Assembly: GCA_903813345.2 (NCBI GenBank)
Contig: CAIIXF020000012.1
Span: 27,414,184 to 27,478,183, forward strand
DNA: 64,000 nt
Direction of reading: 5' to 3'
Origin: Owenia fusiformis
Taxonomy: Eukaryota > Annelida > Polychaeta > Sabellida > Oweniidae
Part shown: in pieces, positions 12,089-25,400 of the stretch
Layout: each line of letters begins with the position of its first letter
Position numbering within the stretch: position 1 is the first letter of the stretch
Program-made: the position numbers and the translations under genes
Notes under the pieces: model-generated
Database searches by the model: none
What the model was told of the DNA's origin: nothing
Seen by the model: only the letters and a program-made list of their open reading frames with translations

Positions 12089-13437
12089 TTATTTTACTGC
12101 AAAACATGAAATTACTAACTAAATAAAAGTTATGCTACAGTTAGGATTTTTCATATTCATATCCAAAGAATCGTTTTTACGAAATGCATTTCGGATCTGA
12201 GTGATTCGTATTTATGATGGTTGTTTGATGGTTTACAGTAGTAACGGTAATCTAAATTTTATAATAATCTATGCATAAGTATTACCATTTGGTATAGTAA
12301 GCTTACTTATTGAAATTAATACTCGGCGTTGCCTACAGCATAATATACTACCTTGTCTGTATAGGGCAATTTCATTGGGACCTCCAAGCAAATAATTCCC
12401 AGTCCAATTGCCAGTGACACATCCATGATCTTTCTTTTGCCAAAGGCTTGAATCAGCGTCATTCTTAACCCCCCAACATTCTCCATAAAACTCAATTCCT
12501 GTTAAAAAATCCAATCATGTATATCAAGTATGTATGTTTCTAAATTCCGCAAATAAACTGAATTTATTTTCAAGTTAGTGTTGATCTCACCCTGTAACGC
12601 CTGGATTAAAAAATAAATAAATTGCGAGCTGACGCAATTTTCATCTCCGATCTGAACTTTTGTTCGTATTTGTTGCCCATTAATACAATTTGATATACCT
12701 GAAATGATATAAATACTGCCAATAGATGGCAAGAATTCTCAACATCTAAAATCGTTCAAAATTCCCGGAGTCCCCAAATCAATGAAAATATACAAAACCA
12801 ACTAATTGCAACTAAACTTGATAAATCACCAAAATGATCACTTTCCATAACAGAAACATCCATTGATCTTCATATAGACATGTCATATAAAAAAGCAATG
12901 CGCTAGCATATTGTAAATTTGCATATCGCCACTTGATATACAAATTAGTTTTTTGTTTGCTAGGATGTAATAACAAACGATCTTGTCTCACTGGGAACCA
13001 ACTGGAAGGTTGGACTTACGGAAACAAAATTTGGTGAAAGACTTTCTCGATTTAATACCTTTTATCCTCCAAATTTCAACTGTTTGTAGTACATACATTC
13101 TGTTTCGGAAACCTGATTTCACTTCAGAAATACATAGCAAAAATGTGTTAATATCTACAAATCAATTCTCGATTGAGGAACGAAGACTTTATGCTGTCTT
13201 CGTTTCATATTTCACTATTCAGAACACATCTTCACGGTCCAGATATGCCGAGTAAGTTCATGTGCTGCTATAACTTACCAAATACGTTTACGTTCTTTTC
13301 AATGGCTACTCGCGCACATTCTAACACGTGTGGAGTCATATTAAACCACTGCAGACTAGAACGCATGTTCTTCAGGAGGACTGAATCAGGTCTACGATCA
13401 CCTCCTTGATAGCAGCCCAAACTCTCAAAAGAAGATC
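12089..13437 (-). CDS. C-terminal GCY...FYGECW domain and stop (exons 19-21)
   Basis: Exon 19 (13279-13437) encodes SLGCYQGGDRRPDSVLL, SSLQWFNMTPHVLECA and NVNVFG. Exon 20 (12352-12498) encodes IEFYGECWGVKND, DHGCVTGNWTGN and GGPNEIALYRQ. Exon 21 adds V-K and a TAA stop at 12089-12091. The layout (GCY at the start, a mid cysteine, FGIxFYGECW, a late GC, then an aromatic or basic end) matches a module often seen in secreted invertebrate mosaic proteins and loosely resembles WSC-type domains. It may bind glycans, but that is inference. Confidence 0.78.
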
Positions 13438-16400
13438 CTAAAAATATGAGCAAATTAAAGTGAAACGTGAGAGTCAAGTAATTGATCAAGGCTTCGGGGA
13501 TCTTGTCTGCTTACGGAACTTCATTCGATACAAAGTTGTATAATAAAACCTCTTATAACCAAGAAGCAAGGTGCAAATAATCTTGTACTTTTTATGATTG
13601 AAAGACAGGTACATTTCAACTGAGAGTCCTGGACTAATTCGGTGCATGATGGTGTATATACATCCCAATCCATAAGTTTGACAACCCTTATAGACCCGTT
13701 TTGATTACTCTTCAAAGGTTGTCTTTATGCCTTGTTGCATAAATATCTGAGATAATTGTGATAAAAGAATAGCATCATGATTCAGCCATTTGCAGGCTTT
13801 TGAAAGGTTAGTCTATGAAAGCGTTCGGTAGCCAGACTTTATGCAGAGTAGTGTGTCTCATCTTTCAAATCTCTATTCAAATTGGAAGGAATCTCGATTT
13901 TTAGAATTTAAAGACCCAGATTTTTAAGAAATCTGATTTTTTTCTCATAATCCCTCGATATTTTACCACGAATTTTCGTAAGGAACCCCTGATTTATCTT
14001 TTTTTAATCCTTATTATATAAACATAAACAATCTACAATTTCTCCCATTTTTTCAAATTGTCGCTTGGCAATTTTCTGCACTGATTTTCTAAACAACACT
14101 GATTATTCTTTGAGCTATCGACCTTGGGGAAGATGGTCTCAATTCATTACTACAGAGGTGTATATTATCTATGGGGTTCTTGTTTTATTTATTCACTCAT
14201 GCAACTCCCATTTAGTGCAATATATGTACAGGTACTTATCATTCAATATGCATCGCACATTTAGTGCAATATATGTATTTATTGTAATATTTGTCCTCAA
14301 CCATATGCATTATGTATTTCACAATTAGTGCAATATTCATATTAATTGAAATATTTGACCATATGCAACATACTACTTACATTAAGTGCAATATATGTAT
14401 TTATCATGCAATATGCATCTAACATTTAGTGCAATACATGTATTTATTGTAATTTTTGACCATATGCAACATGCCACTCTCATTTAGTGCAATACATGTA
14501 TTTGTTATGCAATATCCATCTCACATTAGGTGCAATATATGTATTTAATATAATGATTGACAATATCATTCCATGAACTGCTTATTTATGCCAAACTGAT
14601 TAATCAGACAATTTATATTTATTTATTTATATCATTGGTTATTATTGTATAAATTTTTACCAGAGACATTTTTTGTCTCTGTCTTTATGAATGTTGACCC
14701 AAGCTGCCCATTGGGGGTAGTAATGGGTGACACTCAGATATAATGTATACTGTGTCTCATAAGTCGGCACCGGCTGGTGATGCTACAAAATGTTGTTTTT
14801 ATTATGTATTTTATATGTATATTGTAATATCAGTGACACAAAAATAAACTATTTTAAACTAAACTAAAACTAAAAATTATTTTAATTTATAGACATAGCT
14901 TTTTGTAACCGATATTTGTTAGATTTTTTGTAGAAACCTTGATATTCTTCCGATTGTTTTATAGAAATCCCAAATTCCTTCGGTTTTCCAGAAATATATC
15001 CGAAAATATCCAGATTTTTATTGATTTTTAGTTGACAGGTGTGCTGAACGTCCTATACAATGAGAAATACTATCAACTGAATATTGCTTTAGAGCAACAA
15101 TTTGGATTAAAATAGGCGTATATCTTTTGTTAACACTATCACTCTAATATATATGGACTCGCAAAGATTCCCCTATATATTGAACATTTAATCACAACAG
15201 TTCAATTTTACCTGGTTTGGCAGATGTAGTCGGCATGTCAGTTGTAGTTTGTTTGTCTGAAAGACAGTAGACATACTTCTATTAAGAATCTTTGAATATA
15301 TCAGCAATTGGTGAATATGCTCCCCTACATAAGGTTTGCAACAAGAAATATTGAATTCTAAATCTAGGTGAATAAAGTTTTTTTTTATTATCATATAAAT
15401 CAGTACATATTTAACATACACAGCTAGGTCGACACCTGCTGGTGATGTTACAAAACATATATTGTTTTATGTAAGGTATTTTATGCATGCATGTGTATCT
15501 TCAGTGGCGCATGAATAAACCATTTTAAACTAAAAACTAAACTACATGTATGCTATATCTTTTATATTTTATTCATAAAAAGAGTTACATATATCTAAAC
15601 AAATAAAACAACAGTTCAATTTTACCTGGTTTGGCAGATGTAGTCGGCTTGGCAGTTGTACTTTGTTCGTCTGAAAGACAGATATATCTTCAAATGAGAA
15701 TCTTTTAAATAAATTGGCGAATTGTGTATAGAGTCCCCAACATAAAATAAGTAGTACCGTGGGTATTGGGCTCACGTGGTGTTGCTGAATGATGACTGAA
15801 ATGGCAAAAGACAAATATAATGTTTTGCCGATATTTTATAACAAAATTATTTCATATAACTACTCTTCACGACGCTGGACGCCTGAAAAAAAATGGCGGC
15901 CATTTTGAAAAAGGGGGGCTTTTGAATCGGGAGTCATAGGGGGCAGGTTCTATATTTATGTTGAACAAAAAAGCTTAAAGCAGGAATCCTATCGACAAAG
16001 GTTTTGAAGCAAATGTCCAAAGTGGATTTCACGAGACAAAAATGGCGACCATTTTGAAAATAAGTGAGCTTTTGAAGTAGAAAACGCAAGGCTTTTTTAA
16101 ACTTGATGTTGATCAAAAATAAATTAAAACGGGAATCCTATCGACAGAGGTTTTAAAGCAAATGGTCCAAAAATGAATTTCGCGCAAGACAAAAATGGCG
16201 ACCATTTTGAAATTAGGCGAGCGTTTGAACCAGGAGCCATAGAGTGGGTTTTCTATATTGATGTTGAACAAAAATAACTTAAAACGGGAATCCTATTGTC
16301 AGAGGTTCTAAAACGGGCCAATAGTTAACAGACTATCGGACAGACAGACGGACGGACGGACGGACGGACGGTGATTGCAATAGCTCACCATGTGAGCAAC

Positions 16401-19400
16401 CAGCCTTGTTAAATCACACATCAATCCTTGGATTTTATGTTTGGCGGTTTAAAAAAGTTCAAAGAAGTCATAACTTGTGAATGGATTGTACATTCAATGA
16501 GGAATTTAAGAGACGACATTGATGCACCTTATCGTAAACGGGGGGTGAATAAGTTTATAACCTATAAATAGAAGTGTTTTCCTTTGTATACTGGATGTTG
16601 AAACTGCATTTAATGCGTTCAAGCTTTTACAGAATTGTGTATTTAAAAAAACGTTATGCATTGCTGTTGGTAACTTGACATTACAGTTCCCATGGCGACT
16701 TATTTAATCACCCAAGAGTGTAAGCTCATTTTAAGTTTGTTTTGTGTGCCCTATAAGTTAAATATGAAAGAACATCCTATATGCGGTCTTACTTCCACGT
16801 ACTATACATATTGAATCCTCACCTTTCTCACAGTTGATGCCTGCATATCCCGTCTTACAAAGGCACTTGCATGAAGTTGGGTCAAATGTTCCTCCATTCT
16901 CACAAACCAATGGTCCTGAGAGATTAGGGCAATCTTTCGTTTTAAAGTAATCTATAATATCAAGGACCTTTTGTAAGTGTCGCGGTAGTGAATATATATA
17001 CAAAAACTTATGTTATCATATTTTGATATCGAATGGTTGATGATTTGTGATGACATGTACATGTAACATTGGGTTGTATTACAGATATATTGACCCTGAC
17101 GTTACAAATTAAAAACTAATAACGAGAAAGAATAATTAATAAAGCTATCGCCCATGTATAGTGTATTTTTTTCAATAAAATAATCGTCACTCAAACCACT
17201 GACTGCATTTTTAACCGGAACGGTAATCAACATAAGTTAAAGACCAAAATCTGGTATAAAAGGCAGATGGAACAGCCCACAACAGCCAAATATGGCAGTT
17301 TAAATGTCCAGTTCAAACAAAATGAGAATTTTTCAAACTTTCTGCTATAGCAAGATAATTATGATGAGTTACAAGCTCATTTTTGTTACAGTGGCTCATT
17401 AATCTATAATGACTATGAATGTCAAATCAAATTCTTGAAATATTGTTTATAATTCGTTTTTGTGAAATTAGACAATTTATTTTAGTAAATATGTTCATTA
17501 GCATAACTGAAACTTTCAATTTCAGCCAATGAGCATCTCTCATCTGTCTAAAAGTAAACAAACATAGCATAAGGCTGTAGCAGACCATGTGGTTCTGTAT
17601 ATGCTGGACATTTAAACTTACCACATTAGCACTGATTGGCTGAGCTGTGACAGCTTAATTAATAGCTTCACCCTGGGTTTCTACTTAACAGAAATTTAGG
17701 CCTTTAAGCATTTAATCTCTTTAAGTGAAACAAATACACAAACTTACTCATACAAACAGGGTAGCAATTTGAGTGACACCGAGTCCTGAACCAAGAATTC
17801 CCACATGAATATACAAAAACAGATTCATCATAACTGCTGCACGGCCATTTAGTAGGGTCCCCTACGCTACAGTCAACTCCACAATTCTTTCCTGCCCATT
17901 GTTTTGGACAATCACAGCCACATTTCTTGGGGTTCCAGACTCCGCCATTTTTACAAGTATACTTTTGACATACTGGAACAAGAGAGTATAAGTTTATGCT
18001 TAATCTAAAATACGTTACATCTTAAACTAACAGCTAAAACGGAGTTTTGATAACATAACGCTATTCTGCCGGCTACAATAGTATAGTTTCCATATAGCTT
18101 TTGAAATCTCGCTAAATCTCGTTTTTCGTGAGATTTTAAGAGACTTTCATATTAGAACTTTAATGACTTACATTACCTTCTTTTAAATGGTATATTTGAA
18201 TTCAGTGGAATGTTTTCTCCTAAAAAAGCTTTGATTTACACAGTTATGTAATTTGAATAATTTTCTATGACAATTTAAAAAAAGTTGGGCCAAATGTCCA
18301 TAGATGCAATGCTAAAATTCTTTAAAACCGTGGATTATTTGTATGTCAATCAACATTAGCATGTTTAATCACAACATGTTCATAAACAGGGTCATCATGT
18401 GGTATATCATTCAAGTTTTATACAGATTCAACAAACACACTTTGATAAATCATGAAATTAAGCCACTTTTCCAAGATTTTGGCATGCAAGTGAATGGAGC
18501 TCTAGCCAGAGTTAAAAGCTGAATAAAAGATGGCAGCACGAGATTTCATTGATTTTTCTGCTATTTAGAAACTATCCTATTACGTTAATGTTAAGTATAT
18601 CTGAATAACTTGGGGCTTATTTTGACAAATAGCATACATATTTTAAAAGTTTCCTTTGTGTTCTCGAATGTTTGTTCAAATATAACCATGAAATAACATA
18701 CCGTCACACTTTCCTCCGGACCATGAATTCTCGCATACGCAGCCACAAACTTCTGACCGTGTGTCGTATTTTCCATGGACACACTGGCCACGGTCAACAC
18801 AACCTGTAGATTTGCCAAAGGATAGATACATCAGCGCAATATCGCGTCTGATATATTAACAACAATTTACAACATGTTCGCGTAAAAGGAAGACTTTAAA
18901 CCACCGCAAAATCCAGAAATTAAAACTGGTAAACAATAGACTAGATGCGAGTAAAAATAATCTTGATTTTACGTCATTAAATACACAAAATTCAGTCAAA
19001 GTGATGTCATATTTGAAATCTACATGTAAAAGTACATCAAATGATATGGTTTCGAAAGTTGTTTGTCAACTTTGAAAATTTAATTTTTTTTGAAAATGTG
19101 ACTTCTTGTCCTTCTTCTTGTCTTTCACAATGGCCTCAATATTTTTTAAATGTAGAGTTGGGGTTCTCAAAGTTGTTATTGGGTATCCATGTGATGGATC
19201 CATATAAAGCTTGTATGATCATGTAGGGAAGGTAAGCCCTAGATGCCAACGGGCACTTCTTTCATGGCACTGAGGAGATGGAAACGAGAGAAAAATGCTT
19301 TGGCAAAACGGTTGGAGAAACTTGCATGTATTCCTATGACTAAGTGCAAGCTATGATGAGCCATGGTGACATTTTTTGTTTAGTTCTAAATGTAGACTTA

Positions 19401-22400
19401 TCGGGTACCCCTCTAAACCTGTGAGCCCTTGTAATATTCCGGAATTGCGCCTTTTATACTAAACGGTGAGCAACACCAGAAACAAGCATTCGATTTGCTG
19501 AACGATATGTGTTACGCTTTTAAGCCAATGAGTTTTTAAGCTAAAACATTTTTTACCTTTACAGTCATCAGGATTGCAGACTGATATGCACCTATCGCTG
19601 AACCAGGAATTGCGGCAAGAATATACGAACTCTTTATCGTTATGAGAACTACATGGCCATTTGTTACGATTGACACCAGTGTCACAGTCAACTGTACATT
19701 AACAAGAGAATGATATAGACAAACATAACCCGGATACAATGTGTTTAATATGTACTTCATGTTGTGCTCTCAAGATGCAATGCTGTTCATTAAAATCGAT
19801 GTTATAAACCCAAAAATTAAACGATAATACTGGACTGAGTAAATAACATTCTCCAAATTGATTACTATCACATGTTGTGCAGTTCTCTCTCTTACCTTTT
19901 TCACATGTCTTGCCCAAGTATCCCTCTTTACACATACACACGCATGTAGTAGAGTTGAAGCTTCCTCCATTCGTACATTCCAATGGTTTTGAGAGACTGG
20001 GGCACTTTTTCAAATAGTATTCTATGAAGTAAAAATTTCAAGAATTAAAGCATCGAACTCAATGCTTCGGTCGTTCGAGGTACATAAAACGTTTGTGCCT
20101 ATCCCTGCGGGTGTATTCGACAATATTACTACCCCTGCTCTTCGGTTTATATTTCTTAAATAAATGCCTTCTAAACTAGTACTTATTCCCCTAGAACAGG
20201 CCCGGCAAGGTGGTAATAGTATAAAGTTATGAAGGAGTGATTTTATGTACAAGTTGAAATGAATATCAGCATTATTAGGCGTTGCCTTTGATTCCTGTGA
20301 AGTCGATTGCAGCAGATCGATACAAACAGTAAACTTTTAAATGTTTGGGACTACTTTGAATTTAACAAAGAAGCAATCAAATGACTATATTGCAACAGTA
20401 TATGAAAAAATGGAAACATATGCACAAGTTATAACTTTTGTATATTTCAGATAGTTATTTATAATTTACAGCAAAGCTGTAATCCATCGTAATTCAGGGA
20501 GTTTCAGCCATGTTAATTGTTTTCGAAAATAACATGGCAGAGGAGCATCAACATATAAGACTAAAATATACAAAGATTAGGATTTTGTATAAATGTTTAT
20601 ATTTTTACATATTCTGTTTCAATATGCTCCTTCAATTGCTTATTTGTTAGATTCAAAGTAGTTCCAAACATTTAAAATTTTACTGTAGTATAAATACGAT
20701 AAAGCCTATACATGCCATGATAGTGTCACCCATAAGCATGTGTATATTTGTTGTCACAATAAACACGCACGCTAACAATTAGCGTTTACTGTTAAACTTA
20801 CTCATACAACGAGGGTAGCAATTTGGATGACATTGGTTACGGTACCAAGAATTTCTACAGGAATATAAGAAGACAGATTCATTGTGATGGTGGCATGGCC
20901 ATTTAGTTGGGTCCCCTATGCTACAGTCAGCTGTACACGTTTTGCCTCCCCATTGATCTGGACAATCACAGGCACATCGACTGCTGTTAAAAACTCCATC
21001 ATTGTGACATGTATAGTTGTGACACACTATAATGAGTAAAAGAATTAGACAAATAATGATTGATACAAGCTTGTGAAAGTTATACATTAATCAATGTTAA
21101 CTTACACTTAGGTAGCAATAAAAAATAATGAACTGTGTTTTATTTTAATAATGTACAGTTCTAACAATGAAGAGTGAACTATCTTTTCTATTGGTTTATA
21201 AGAATGCACACTTGACACATTATCAAAAACCAATGTGGCACAAAAGAGGATTGACAGTGTTAGATAGTTTGTCAAGTTTTCATCATTTAAAAACAATAAA
21301 CAAATGTACATTTACATTTCTCTTGTTACTGTGCATTCTTGGTGGTCGGGGAGACTCACTATACTTTGCCAAGTTGACTATTGCAAAAGTGTCATCGAAA
21401 ATATGTTATTTTGGTGATTTTATATGTTTGAAGTGACATGGAAGAACATATTTTGCAATGTCTTTTGCAAAGAATTTAAGCCAAAGACGCAATGCATTGT
21501 GGAATGACAATTCCTTTAAGGCGTTTTCCTAAAATTAACACTCAATGCAAAGCATCTCGTGCAAATTTTGGAAAGCAACCCCTTCAAGAAATGGTCATTC
21601 CACCTTGCACTGAGTAAAAAAGCTTAAATTCTTAACTGAAAAGGGAGAGTTTAAAATAATAACCTATACTATTATGATTGTTTGATATTATGATAGTAAA
21701 GGGTAACGATGTATGGACCCAAGCCGAAGATGGCCGAAGATGGCCGAAGATGGCCGAAGATGGCCGAGTATCTAATCCTAGCCCTTCAAGGGATTTGATT
21801 GGTTCCTTGACGTTTCTTCGGCAATCTCCGTAATATAAATAACTCTGGCGATGGGGCTTCGGTGCTCTCCCCTCAGTAAAGTGCTTATTTTTCATTAACG
21901 AGTAAGATGAGATTTTAACAATGCACATCGAGTTATGCTTAGACATGATTTACCATCGCATTTGCTTCCCGACCAAGAGTTTTCACATACGCAGCCACAA
22001 ACTTTTGGCGACGCATCGTAACTTCCATGGACGCATTCTCCCCGGTCAATGCAATCTATATGGAGAATAATGTTAATAAGTGGATTACAAAGTAGTTTTT
22101 ATGGATCAAGGCAATTGCCCGTCTAACACAATCTGTATACAGAATTGTTGGAACGAGTGCATAAAAATTGTATTCAGTTTCTTGGTTGACTCAATTGCAC
22201 TGTTGATTGAAAGTGAAAGTTTGCTTAAATGTACTAAGAAAAATATATTGAGAAGTATGTTAATAATATTTTACTAATAAAAACAAGCCAAAAACATGAC
22301 AAAATGACACCACCTAGTTGCTCACAATATTATGAGTTCAATGTTAAGTCAGATTTGAATTTCTGAGAACTCTGTAGATGAACTTCTGAGAACTTGTAGA

Positions 22401-25400
22401 TGATTTCGAAAAATTGGTCAGTTTAAAGCAAGTTGAAAAAATACCTTTCTGACCTTGAGAAGGTAATTGAAGTTCAAATATTTTTGACCTTGAGAATGTC
22501 ATTAAAGGCCAAATCTATAGCCAGATTTGAACTTTTGATAACTTGCAGATGATTTGAGAAAATTGTCATTTTGAAGCAAGTTGAATAAATACCTTTTTGA
22601 CCTCTATTTGATCATGAGAAGGTCATTGAAGGTCTAATCTTAAATCTAAAGTCAGATTTGAACTTCTGATAACTTGCAGATGATTTAAGAAAAATACTTG
22701 GTCAATTTGATGCAAGTTGAAAAAAAGACCATTTGAACCTTGAAAAGGTCATCGAAGGTCAAATCTTTCAAGTCAAATCTGAATTTCTGAAAACTTGTAA
22801 AAGATTTTGAAAAAATTAAAGTCAGTCTAAACAGTATTTGTTAAGTTATTGGAAGTTGTACGAATTTGTTACAGACGCCAACCGCAGTCAAAAAACGGAA
22901 AGCATAATATGTCACCACTTTTTGGTTGTGACATAATAAAAGATAAAATGAAAATTTCCAAAATTTCCATTCTTGTTGCAGTCAAAGGTAGCTGCACTCA
23001 ATATGCTTATCTGAATCATTATTAATTTATTTAAGAATAATATGCATTTGCCAAAATTCAAATTTCCCTCCATTTACCACAATTTGAAAATCCGCAGTGG
23101 ATGAATTTGTTGGTCGCTCATGACACCCCTGGTGTCAATTTTGGCCTCTAACTTCACAAGAAAACAACAATCGAATGGTGTCATATTGTTTATAGGAAAC
23201 GGTTTTTCTTTAAAATGATCGATACTTGGCATAATTAAATATATTATATGATATTCATTTTTAAACTTGGGTATTGTTTTTTTTTGCCCACCCTATATTT
23301 TATATTTAAATAGAATGAAATAAATAACCCCTACCGCATTGTCCACAAGCCGCTGGGCATAGGGTCTTAGCTACAGCCGCGTCACTACAGTCAGCCTTGT
23401 TACAATCTTTGAAGTTCATACAAACCCCTGAAAATAAAGATGTAGTCATCAGCGGGGGAAGGAGTTTGTACGGCCAAGAATTCTTTCAAAACATGCAGTT
23501 TAACGATTTCCAAGTGGTTTCTAGCCAAAATACGTGAACTGTTTAATTTTCAATGAAACATGCACGTCCATATCAATCTGAGGTAATCGATTTCGGTCAA
23601 ATTATAATTCAACATGTAAACATCCTCTCACTTTCAACCCGATGTGTTTACTGACTATGAGGCATTGCAAAAGTAACTTGTTATCACATATCGATTCAAA
23701 GTATTTATTATCATCATATACTGTCGCATTTTAAGTGTTCACTTACTGCGTTTTCCATTCAACATGTTTACAGTATGTAACTTTGACGCGTCTACGTACT
23801 GTTAATCTATTAATCATGCGTGTTTGCATTTTTCTACAATTCAGTCGGACTCGTTCACTTACTGTCACATTTTAAAGCAACGAGTTTAATTATTGTTACG
23901 ATTCATTTGAATGAGCTTTCTCATTGTTACGATTGATTTTAACGTGCTTACGTTGAGGGATTTTCACAGTAGAGAGACTTCGCATTTCACTTATAGCATG
24001 TTTATTTTCCCCGTATAAGGTATAACTTATGGACGTTTGATTAAATCATCATTCATTACGTAGATTTATTACGTCCATAAGATGATATTCTTATAAATCG
24101 TCGTCTATGTTAGAATGATACACTTATGGACGTATGGAGCTTGCTGCGTAGTAAAATATGACGTAATCAAACGATTCATAAGTTGTACGTTATACGGAAA
24201 AAAATAAACTTGCCACAAGTGAGTTGCGAAATCTCTCTATACTAATGTTTTATTTACTGTACATTTGGATTCAATGTGTTTACTTACTGTCGCATTTTAA
24301 TCCGACGTGTTCACGGTCACAGTCGCATTGACATGTCTCTGTATTGAGAGTCCCCTTGTTACAGTGACCTCCCAAAGCACATTCTGTAAAAGAATGTGAT
24401 TTCCTGTAACTTAGAGTTCTGCTACAAGATAAGTAAGATAAACAAAGGTATCGCTGACCTTAAAGTTCAAACCCCCAGTCACTTGACTAAGATAGTGATG
24501 TATTTCTTTACCGATACAAACCAGGACTAAACATTTAAACCAACATTTATTGCGTTTTACTTTAATCAGTGGAGAGGTTAAGCAAATACGGTTTTTCAAA
24601 ACGTATACGTAAACGCAAAGTACATTGAATCAACATAGGATTGTATCGCTTTAGTCTACTTCAGATACCCGTTCAACTTCAAAGTTGCGTGTTTAGAACG
24701 GGAGATTTTAAAATTTCACGTTGCTATCAACGGGAATCATTATACTCATGTCTGTTGAATACTATCCTTGCTATTTTGATTTCGATGCAGAGTATAATTC
24801 TTTCTGAAGAAGATGATGTATGTTACGCATGATTTAACTCCAATAATCTTACGAAACGAGCTCGTTTAAAATATGTATTAGAAAACCAGCTATTGAACTT
24901 CATCAATGGCATACTATGTAATCATTACAAGCTATGGTGTAGTCTAAACAAACACTAGAGCTGAACGGCTATTTATGTGTGAACTCTACATGTATTTGTA
25001 TAGGGACGATTGATACGTTTAAGTTGCGTTTTGGATTTTATACGGTAGCTTAACCTCTCCATTAAGTCCTCTAAGCAACGCACGATGAACTCAAATAGGA
25101 CAACGGTTGTACACCAATGAAGCAAGTCAAGATTGAACTTACTGCAATCTCCCGTCTCCTTTGTTCCCTTTGGACACTCCTCAACTAAAATAAAAGTACA
25201 CGAAGTATATGACGTAAAACATGTAATGAAAAACGGTATTTGGTATTACATGACGGAGTTTGATTTGCACAATACTATTTCTGTCATATTGTTTAAATTA
25301 AATTGTTTCGATTGCTCACTGTATTATATACCATATTACACCTGTATTCGCGACAACTTTCGGCTTCAAATGAGTTGCCAATAAAATAGAAGGTTAATCC

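Noticed and set aside
21632-21946. 104-codon minus-strand frame across the 12-bp minisatellite
   Set aside because: It spans a simple repeat, shows no domain, and sits in an intron between two well-supported exons.
23335-23427. ShKT module read as a potassium-channel toxin
   Set aside because: It is one exon of a large mosaic protein. ShKT folds are common in non-toxic secreted proteins, and the sequence alone gives no sign of toxin activity.
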